Source of the DNA: Verticillium longisporum
Taxonomy: Eukaryota > Ascomycota > Sordariomycetes > Glomerellales > Plectosphaerellaceae
Direction: 5' to 3'
Assembly: GCA_019188255.1 (NCBI GenBank)
Contig: JAETXT010000003.1
Coordinates: 1,488,001-1,552,000, forward strand
Length of the DNA: 64,000 bases
Shown here: piece after piece, positions 56,189 to 64,000 of the stretch
Position numbering within the stretch: position 1 is the stretch's first letter
Layout of the letters: every line of letters starts with the position of its first letter
Notes under the pieces: generated by a model
Seen by the model: only the letters and a program-made list of their open reading frames with translations
Told to the model about the DNA's origin: nothing
The model's database searches: none
Made by a program: the position numbers and the translations under genes

Positions 56189-58314
56189 ATGGAGTCTGTC
56201 GTGTTCGACCAGTCCCCTCTCGCCGACTATCTTCGAGGTGTGTTTTCTTTTCCTCCTGTGCCGCAGCGCGCAAGGCAGCCGCCAGATCACTGACGCTGAA
56301 TTCTGTCCGTCGCAGATGAAGGCGAAGATGGCCAGGCCGAGTGGGCGCAAGTCGAACCCGACCTCGACTCCTCACCACCCTCGAGCCCCGGCTTCGCACC
56401 GACAGGACTCCCCAAGGTCCGCTCACGATTCCGCAACAAAATACCCGAGCCTCTGAAAGTCGACATTCCGAACCAGACGCCGGCATCGCTCAACTACTTT
56501 CGACGAAGCTACTCTGTACGCCGTTGCTCTCCCCCTTGCCGCGCTGTGCCGGTGTGGCTTGACTGACACCCGTCTCCCTTTTCCCCCAGACCGCTGTAGC
56601 GAACAGGATAGACCGCGCCGACAACTCCAAGTTTATCGAGCAGTTTCGCTATACGATCGTCGCATCCCAGCTCCTGAGCGGACACTCAATTACCGGCCAT
56701 AATCATGCGGGCTCTCGGCACCTGCCGAACGCGGAACACGGACAGGGGGACGGCAACGGCCTTCTGGACTCCACCGGGGCTCTCGGTGCAGTATTGGGAG
56801 CCCTGGCATTGGCATTCGCCATCAGCTGGGTTGTCGGAGGGGGGTCCCTGACGAAGAAGCGTCTCGCCGTTCTGCTTGTCACTGCGGCGATCACTGCAGG
56901 GGTTGCACAGGTGTTCATGCGCAGGCAGTGGTTGCGGTACCGTCGCCACCAGGCGTTGTCTGAAGTCACTGCGTTCGTTTCGAACGCCCACGAGTTCGAC
57001 AGCGCCACCAGCGCGGCCATAGCTCTGATCCAGGAGGTCGAGCTCGTTTCGCGGGGCTACAGGCTGTAAGTGTTGCTTCTTCCGCCCGACAGTATTCTTT
57101 TTTCCCACGAGTACCCGACTGATGATGGGATAGGAGCGCACCGCTGCCGCCGATCAGCCGAATGGAGGACCGCACACAGACGCGGAGGTGCGTGCGCCTG
57201 CGCAAAGCCCTCCGTGTGTGTCTCGCAGAAGTCCTTCAGGCGTATGACCAGACCTTTACCGTCGTCAAGGGATTCTCCGAGCAGCTGGATCTGGAAAAGT
57301 ATTTTGACATTTACGACGTCAGCGATCTGGACATTCCAGATGCGCAGCCCGGTCCCGTCGAGAGCGACCCGGAGGACGCGGTGCCGCCGCGCACGCTCAA
57401 GTTTGCAGCATCACGATTCCCCACCATGCGCAAGATGGCTCTGTGCGCTCTGCTGGCTCTTGACGCCAGTGGTGACAGCAGCGATCTCATGCGTTGGACG
57501 ACCGCCGTCGAAGCTCTCCGTGCGCTCAATCTGTCTACGTCTTCGAGCTTCGAACGCCTCAAGACGATACTGAGCGAGCAGGAATGTAAGTGACGCGTGA
57601 ACCCTTGAACCCTTCGGGCTGGATTGACGCTAACTTGTCACAGCATTCCCCACGCCGCCCACACCTAGAATGCCGCTGACACCGGGACGAGAGCGTTGGA
57701 GGGGCCAAGTACGCAAATTGAACTCACTCTCGACGGGCATTCGAGGCCTGCAAGCCAAGCTGCAGCTGCTGAGGGAGGAGTCTGACCGGACACTGAATGA
57801 ATCCGACGATATTTCCGAAATGGGTTCCAATCTCATGTCTCAATACGAATCAATCGGCGTCGACCTCAAGGCGTTGATGCAAGCCTGGGAAGAGGGCAAG
57901 GCGGCTCTTGCCGTGGGTATCGACCGGAACGAGAAACGCCTTTCATCGATGAGTACGCTCTTGTCACCGACGAGCTCCATCAGCGGCCCCACGGTCGTGG
58001 AAGAAGGAGGGGGCGCCATGGAAGCTCTCAAAGCCCTCAATGGCGAGCTCCCTTCGAGTCTTGCCAGCAGCACTGCAGATAGCGACGAGATATTCGAAGC
58101 CGTGGCCATGCCACGCCCTCGCAGCTTGCTGACGAGAGAAGAACGAATCGTCAAGATGAAGGAGGATCGCGACAGGAGGGAAGAAACAAAACGGCAGTCC
58201 GAGGCCAACAGGGGCATGCTCCGCGAGCTCGAGATGGTCATCAACCTCCGCCCGCGGCCCCGCACCAACACAACCCCTTCACGCACGGCACCCTCACGAA
58301 TCGTTTCCATGTAA
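56189..58314 (+). CDS. Vezatin/Inp2-like myosin-binding membrane protein
   Basis: Five exons (56189-56237, 56316-56515, 56590-57065, 57134-57585, 57644-58314) give 615 residues. The N-terminus MESVVFDQSPLADYLR precedes an acidic/Pro region, then two hydrophobic helices near 185-235 (LGAVLGALALAFAISWVVGG and RLAVLLVTAAITAGVAQVF). The Cys/Arg-rich segment RRCVRLRKALRVCLAEVLQ and the helical region after it fit the vezatin domain (the myosin-binding motif of peroxisomes). The C-terminal third has coiled-coil character (LQAKLQLLREESDRTLNE, REERIVKMKEDRDRREETK). Inp2 links peroxisomes to a class V myosin for inheritance in yeast. All introns are 58-78 nt with good sites. Intact. Confidence 0.8.
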
Positions 58315-59345
58315 CGGCCGCCAACCCTCGCCCCCCTTCCTGCAAGAATGAACTACGACCACGAACATCCGCCCGACGGCCGGTGCGGCTGCGGGCGTTT
58401 TCCTTCCTCGTCTTCTAATGACATGGCGTTTGTGCGTATGCGGCGTACTTGGTTTTGCTGGTTCGCATTTAATCCGCCCTCACTCATTTGGTTTTCATTG
58501 CTTTTTTTCTTCTTCTTTCCATGCCATCTCCACCGGATTTTACTGCATTTGGCTGGCCGTCGCTCATTTACGGCATATAGACTTGGGCGGGATTGGGAGG
58601 GCGCGGCATGATGTGACAGGTGTCGTTGATACCGTATAAGGACCATGAACATGGTGTACAGTACTCTGCCTGAAGTGGCGCGAGGCACATGGCCTCTGGA
58701 CCCAGGTTTTCGTCCTTTGTGCTAGGCAGTTGTCTCGGCTTCGTTGTTCAAAATTGATACTCTTACTGGTTCATGCGCGCGAGGACATCTAGGGTTGTAG
58801 ATTTGCATGTGACCCGCCAACTGAAGGATTGCTTAAGTGAGATCCGCCAGACAGGGCATGTTCAATTGTCCTTTTCGAACTATGCTCGTAAGCGTCTGTT
58901 CCAAGACCAGATGGAAGTGCTGGCCTATTTGTGCATAGCTCCCTTGCTGTCGAGCGGTATCCCTGGCCTCTGGAAAGGGGGGGATTTGCTGGACGTGCGA
59001 AGGCTGCCTGGACAACAGTATTACCTAAGCCCCACCGCGTCTTCAGCCCCAGCTTAACGCGTCGCAGGCCATTAAACCCACATCCATTTCGTGTGTCAAT
59101 CGCGTCGCCCCTAGAGTGCTTTCTTTTGCATGTTCCGCCCACCCCTCGATTGCTCCTCCCTCCAACAACATCTGCAAACCCGAACCTCTCTACTACCACA
59201 ACACTCCTCCCGCCCATTCAGATACTCTTCGATCTGGTCGACCTCTTTGATACCCTTCTTTTTAGCACATCACACACTGACAGTATGGCTGACCCCTCCC
59301 TCGACCTACCCCGCCTCGAGCCGGAATTAACAAGTAGTCACAGAA
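58315..59345. other. Intergenic region and PCNA leader
   Basis: Between vezatin-like gene and PCNA. A pyrimidine-rich stretch (59150-59290) precedes the PCNA start and is probably its 5' UTR. An in-frame start at 59284 is not used, because PCNA homologues begin MLEAKLEQA. Confidence 0.5.
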
Positions 59346-60300
59346 ATGTTGGAAGCGAAGCTCGAGCAGGCGGACATCCTGAAGAAGGTAACCATTCGCC
59401 GTTTCTCCCACGTGCTTCCCGACTTGCTAACACTATATCTTCCAGGTCGTTGACGCCATCAAGGACCTGGTCCAAGACTGCAACTTCGACTGCAATGACT
59501 CTGGCATCGCGCTCCAGGCCATGGATAACTCCCACGTTGCCCTGGTCTCCATGATGCTCAAGGCCGAGGCCTTCTCTCCCTACCGATGCGATCGCAACAT
59601 CGCGCTCGGCGTCAACCTGACCTCGCTCACCAAGGTCCTGCGCGCCGCCAACAGCACTGACCAGCTCACTCTGAAGGCCGAGGACGCCCCGGACAGTCTC
59701 AGCCTCACCTTTGAGAACGGCCAGGACCGTTTCAGCGAGTACGACCTTAAGCTCATGGACATTGACCAGGAGCACCTGGGCATTCCCGACACGGACTACG
59801 CGGCGACCATCACCCTGCCCTCCAACGAGTTCAGGCGCATCTGCGTGGACCTGTCCGCTATGAGCGAGTCAGGTACGTGGCACGCCGCCAAACAAAGATG
59901 ACGATGCAATGCTGACGGCAGTTTTCCCAGTCACGATTGAAGCGAACAAGGATGGCGTCAAGTTCTCGAGCAACGGCGACATCGGCAATGGCGCCGTCAC
60001 CCTGCGCTCTCACCAGAACGTCGACAGCCCTCAGACCAACGTCGAGATTGCGCTCACCGAGCCCGTCACCCTGACCTTCTCCCTCAAGTACCTGGTCAAC
60101 TTCTGCAAGGCCTCAGGCCTCTCCACTTCCGTCAAGCTCTGCCTCTCCAACGAGGTGCCCCTGCTCGTCGAGTACCCGCTCACCGGCGAGGGCGGCAGCT
60201 TCCTGCAATTTTACCTCGCGCCCAAGGTAAGCGACTCATCCCTCTTGCGCGCCATAGGCATCACCTGACTGACACGATATAGATTGGCGATGAGGAGTAA
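59346..60300 (+). CDS. PCNA: Proliferating cell nuclear antigen (DNA sliding clamp)
   Basis: Four exons (59346-59387, 59446-59872, 59931-60226, 60283-60300) with introns of 56-58 nt give 260 residues, the usual length. [14 protein letters not shown] is the canonical start. [20 protein letters not shown] and [10 protein letters not shown] form domain 1. The interdomain connector contains [12 protein letters not shown]. The second domain has [11 protein letters not shown], and the C-terminus LAPKIGDEE carries the acidic tail that binds partners. It is the ring around DNA that tethers polymerase delta and many PIP-box proteins. The last exon encodes only five residues plus the stop. Intact. Confidence 0.97.
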
Positions 60301-60837
60301 AGCTGTAGCACGGTGACGGATGATCTTACAGGCGGCGATGATGAGCAACTGAGCGAGAGACTAAGCGGCCGGCGTTGCATGGGATTACGGATTACGGCGG
60401 GCGGCGAAGCCTGCAGCGCGCACACACTCTGGATCGGCAAAATAACCCACATTCTGGAGGTAGAAAGCGCGCGCTCTCTCCGGTGCTTGATGGCCAGAAG
60501 GGATGAATGGCTTCGATGCACGGGACGGACACATGCGATATGGATGATAATGAAAAAAAAACTCAATGTTCCCCAACTGCGATGATCCCTTAAATGTGGT
60601 GAAACTTTTTGTCTATGAGTTCATGTATATGCGAGCGATTCCCGTCCTCTGGTTGCTGTCCCCTGAGAAGACAAACTCGTGTGAATGCAGTCCGATCAGC
60701 CCTTCGTCGATGCGCCTGTTTTCAACTTCATCGGGTATCAAGACATGCCGCGTCTCCCGCAGACCTCCTAGCTCGTCCATTCCAATCCAACATTCGGTCG
60801 TGTCTCCTCGTATCGAACCGTCTTGTCGAAAGCAGGC
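60301..60837. other. Convergent spacer between PCNA and RPS30
   Basis: 3' regions of both genes. Nothing else seen. Confidence 0.5.
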
Positions 60838-61179
60838 TTAGGCAGCGCCGGGGTTAGGGTTCATCTAGTTCAGACGTCAGAATTCACCCAGGGGAGGGGC
60901 GATTCCTGTGAAGAGAAGGGAGGAACACCGCGGATCGGAACGTACCTTGCGCTTGCCGCCGGGGGCGAGGGTGACGCTGACGAAGCGGCGGGTGTACTGC
61001 TCACGCTTGTGGGCGCGGCCCTTGGGCGTCTTGGGGGTTTCGGCCTTCTCGACCTGCGGTGGGCGCGGTTAGCGGGCGGGCGGGCGGTCGAATAGAGGGG
61101 GGGGAGTTGCTGTTCGAACCTTGGGGGTCTGCGACTTGACCTTGCCGGCGCGAGCGAGAGATCCGTGAACCTTGCCCAT
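60838..61179 (-). CDS. RPS30: 40S ribosomal protein S30 (eS30)
   Basis: Three exons (61179-61120, 61053-60946, 60864-60838) give 64 residues: [20 protein letters not shown], then [17 protein letters not shown] and [17 protein letters not shown], then MNPNPGAA. Too short and too split for simple frame searches. The sequence is unmistakably eS30, without a ubiquitin-like N-terminal fusion as in fungi generally. Introns of 66 and 81 nt. The first donor is GTTCGA, weaker than usual but the reading requires it. Intact. Confidence 0.96.
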
Positions 61180-62205
61180 GATTGCGGTTGTGTGTTGCTG
61201 CTGTGTTGGTCTGCTTGTGTCGTGATGCGCAAGGGGGTCGGTGGTGGCGATTGCGATTGATGGTTTGGCGACGGGCTGGAAGTGGATGAGTTGGGGATGC
61301 GATTGATGGAGGTGCACAGCGTCGAGTCTGCTGACTAACAGGTCGCCTGCTGTGGCGGCGGAAAGAAGAAGGCTCGAGGGGACCAGATGATCTGCTTCGG
61401 GCTTAGTGCGGGGCAGAACAGGTTCGTGCGGTTTTTGGGGACGAGGACTTTCCACTTGGCGGCACGATGGGGTTTACACCTGGAATCCCTGGACGACCCC
61501 TTGCTACTCTTGCCTGCCTATCTGGGTTCATTTGACGTCCGACTTGTTTCGATAAGTTACCTTGGGAGACCTCACGCAAGGATATAAAATATGTCCAGAT
61601 CTTGTCATGGCCACTGGTTCGCCCTCCCTCCATGAGGGGTCTATGCTTGATGACGACGGAAATTGCATAAAGGGACTGCAGAACCTGCCACAGTCAAGCA
61701 TCGATGCACGCGGCAGAGCTTTACCCAGTTCAAACAGTTCCAAGTGCTTGGTGTACCAGTACTTTATCGCTTCACGTCGCTTCAGGTCACCCAGCAAAGA
61801 ACTAAAAGCGGCATGCTCCTTTAGCCCTTTCGGGTTTAGAGACGCCCGGCATTCACCCCTGCACCCCCGATGTTAGAGGGGAAAAAGTCGTCACTGGGCT
61901 TGGAGGGGCATTGTTAGTCACGAACACTGACTCTTCCGCCCTCTACATGGTATGTCATCTCTCGAGACTTATCTAATACGCCGCGTGACCATTTTTAGAC
62001 ATTCAAGCCTCCATCGCCAGACCCATTGACCTTTCATTCTGCTTCATTGGCTTGGTAGGATAGGCAGTGTACGTCTTCGTTAGCTCGGGAGTCAGTGTCA
62101 CTGCCTTTCAACCCCGCCTCATTCGCCATTTGCCAGCACAACACCACGGACGAAGAAATATTTCTGTAGCTCACTCTACCACCTGAACTAATCGCTGGCT
62201 TGAGC
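61180..62205. other. Divergent promoter region of RPS30 and pyridoxal kinase
   Basis: About 1 kb. No gene recognised; small open frames appear random. GC-rich near RPS30, AT-richer near 62000. Confidence 0.5.
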
Positions 62206-63469
62206 ATGGCCTCAGAACTTCCCGTTCCAGAGACTCGCGTCCTGGCCGTGGCCAGTCACGTAAGCCCTCTTGCCCAGTGTGACGCCTTGGGGCACCATCA
62301 TTAACAAAGCTTCAGGTTGTCTCGGGGTAAGTCCAGCCAGCTCAGAACCATGGTCTCCCAGGCTTATACTCCCTAGAAATGTCGGCAACAAAATCGCAGT
62401 CTTCACGCTGCAGTCACTTGGCTGCGAAGTTGCCGCGCTCAACACTGTCCAGTTCAGTCCGTTCTCTCAGTCCTTCTGGCAACTCTCTCCCGCCTAACCT
62501 TGCCCAGGCAACCACACAGGATACCGCCAATGGACCGGCACAAAAGTCACCGCCCAGGAGATTGAGTCGCTTTATGAGGGTCTCAAGAACTCGTTTCTCG
62601 ACGACTTTGACATGATGCTCTCTGGATACATCCCTGGCGCCGACGCCGTCGCCGCCGTGGGGCGCATCGGCAAGGAGCTCAGGGAGAAGGCCAACGCCCA
62701 GTCTACACCAGGCAGCTTCTTCTGGGTCCTTGACCCGGTCATGGGCGACAACGGCAAGCTCTACGTCGCGGAAGAGGTTGTGCCTGCGTACCAGGCCCTC
62801 GTCGAGTACGCTGACCTCGTACTGCCCAACCAGTTTGAGGCAGAGTAAGTCACGAACCCGGCGAGACGACGACTCGCGAATAACGCGCTAACACGACACC
62901 GTCCTAGGCTACTCTCCGGAGTCAAAATCACCGACATGGACTCCCTCGAGAAGGCCATCCAGGTCCTCCATGAGCGCTACCGCATTCCTCACGTCGTCAT
63001 CACCTCCGTCAGCATCCCCTCCGCCGACCAGCCGCCTGACCACCTCTCCGTCGTCGGCTCGTCCATGACCTCCGACGGCCGGCCGCGCCTCTTCAAGATT
63101 GTCTTCCCGGCCATCGACTGCTACTTCAGCGGCACGGGCGACATGTTCGCCGCGCTCATGACGGTGCGCATGCGCCAGGCCGTGTGGCAGAGCAGCGCCG
63201 CCGCCGAGCTCCGCGCCGGCCGCGCCTGGGTCAGCGGCGACGACGTCGATGTGCTCGACCTGCCGCTCGCGAGGGCTGCCGAGATGGTGCTCGCGAGCAT
63301 GCACGAGGTGCTCACCAAGACGGCCGAGGGCATGGGGGCCGCGGGCCGGGGGGAGGCGGACGAGAGAAAGGCGCACCTCGTCAAGAGCCGGCGCGCGGAG
63401 CTGAAGCTCGTCCGAAACCTGGCGAGCTTGAGGGAGCCGACGGTGGCGCTCAAGGCCAAGAGGATATAG
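62206..63469 (+). CDS. BUD16: Pyridoxal/pyridoxine kinase (vitamin B6 salvage)
   Basis: Five exons (62206-62259, 62316-62326, 62377-62456, 62508-62844, 62908-63469) encode 347 residues. The second exon is only 11 nt and supplies VSG of the conserved SHVVSG...VGN motif. NTVQFSNHTGY is the substrate loop. WVLDPVMGDNGKLY binds ATP and metal, and LPNQFEAELLSG and YFSGTGDMFAAL (with the catalytic Asp) are family marks. The enzyme phosphorylates pyridoxal, pyridoxine and pyridoxamine to the cofactor form. The C-terminal 80 residues are longer and more charged than in bacterial PdxY. Intact. Confidence 0.93.
62316..62326 (+). other. 11-nt microexon of the pyridoxal kinase gene
   Basis: Flanked by CTTCAG on the left and GTAAGT on the right. 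Without it the conserved VSG motif is lost and the frame shifts. Confidence 0.8.
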
Positions 63470-63686
63470 AGGGAGAGGAGTGGTCTGCATGCTATTTGTT
63501 CCTAGAGTTAGACGTCTCCTACGCAGGGCATAGATGAAAGGAGGCTGTGGCTCATTTTCATGTTGTTCATTATTCATCCATCTATAAATGCTTGTTTGAT
63601 CGTGTGCCGTCTTTCTGTCGTCGTCCTCTCGACTCTCGGCTGCCTTCCTCCCAGGGTGGGGGCAGGCGGGGACGTCTCTCCTTAGG
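63470..63686. other. Short convergent spacer between BUD16 and DUT1
   Basis: No feature seen. Confidence 0.4.
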
Positions 63687-64000
63687 CATTCTTGTCCAGG
63701 GCGACGCCAGTGCTTCCGAAGCCGCCAGCGCCGCGGACGCTCTCCTCGAGCTCCTCTACCTCGACCACCTCGGGAGTGTAGATGCGCTCGATGATCAGCT
63801 GGGCGACGCGGTCACCCTCGGCCACCGCAAAGTCGGTGTCGGCGTGGTTGAACAGCAGGATCTTGACCTGGCCGCGGTAGTCGGCATCAATGACGCCAGC
63901 GCCCGTGTCGATGAAGTGCTTGGAGGCGAGGCCAGAGCGGGGGCGATGCGGCCGTCTGCGAAGTGGTTAGCTGCGCGCCAGCGAGGGATGCGGAGCGGAT
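63687..64000 (-). CDS. DUT1: dUTP diphosphatase, C-terminal part; continues beyond the window and carries an apparent 1-nt deletion
   Basis: The stop is at 63687-63689 (VALDKNA). Reading up: motif [24 protein letters not shown] (motif IV), [21 protein letters not shown] (motif III with the catalytic Asp) and [11 protein letters not shown]. Further upstream GRIA, of motif II, is in another frame: the C run at 63939-63943 has five bases where motif II needs six. An intron acceptor (CTTCGCAG) ends near 63957. dUTPase is essential, removing dUTP and making dUMP. A frameshift in an essential single-copy gene suggests a sequencing or assembly error rather than gene loss. Exons 1 onward lie beyond 64000. 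Confidence 0.9.

Noticed and set aside
59284..59345. Upstream ATG as PCNA start
   Set aside because: PCNA proteins start MLEAKLEQA at 59346; the upstream ATG (MADPSLDL) is in another frame.

Overview
This window is nuclear DNA of a filamentous ascomycete (Pezizomycotina), most likely a sordariomycete and plausibly Hypocreales. The pointers are many short introns (about 50-110 nt) with GTRAGT-type donors and CTRAC-like branch sites, a HET-domain gene, Zn(II)2Cys6 regulators, GH54, GH49 and GH13 enzymes, and palindromic AGGTACCT/CCTAGGTAGG motifs between genes. The order and species assignment is inference.

Two kinds of gene are interleaved. Housekeeping genes are almost all open once introns are removed: MNN10 (99-1597, -), a mitochondrial t6A synthase QRI7 (18767-20191, +), proteasome beta5 PRE2 (20778-21696, -), SDH assembly factor ACN9/SDHAF3 (22549-23076, +), a DEAH-type RNA helicase (23235-25631, -), the SNARE SEC9 (26035-27627, -), a ferroportin-like metal exporter (28733-30397, +), a GTPBP1/2-like GTPase (31192-33813, +), EMC6 (34146-34588, -), a vezatin/Inp2-like protein (56189-58314, +), PCNA (59346-60300, +), RPS30 (60838-61179, -), pyridoxal kinase (62206-63469, +) and the 3' part of dUTPase (63687-64000, -).

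Between them lie accessory genes that are nearly all broken: an alpha-L-arabinofuranosidase (7598-9128), a carotenoid-oxygenase remnant (10280-10862), an alpha-glucoside-type MFS permease (11218-13108), a Zn2Cys6 activator split by a transposon (14107-16205), a GH49 dextranase/isopullulanase (16622-18426), a GH13 alpha-glucosidase with a late frameshift (35396-37438), a type-B carboxylesterase (38224-39855), a second Zn2Cys6 regulator (about 48255-50773), a CoA-ligase remnant (about 51441-52154) and an AidB-like acyl-CoA dehydrogenase (52483-54384). The permease, activator and GH49 gene are adjacent and look like a dead alpha-glucan/dextran utilisation cluster. The second regulator, CoA ligase and dehydrogenase look like a second dead cluster for an acid or acyl substrate.

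The main mobile element is an undescribed short inverted-repeat element of about 208 bp. Copy 1 (14856-15063) sits in the coding sequence of the first regulator, flanked by a 9-bp direct repeat, and the reading frame continues exactly across the insertion. Copy 2 (48045-48254) lies at the 3' end of the second regulator, in the same orientation relative to that gene.

Caution: several frameshifts are one-base changes in C or G runs, including one in the essential dUTPase gene and one in an otherwise well-preserved membrane-protein gene (4275-7381). Those may be sequencing errors. The in-frame nonsense codons, the transposon insertion, the 10-bp tandem duplication and the internal deletion cannot be explained that way. 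The other notable locus is a divergent pair of a HET-domain gene (42695-45248) and a multi-pass membrane-protein gene (40657-42093).
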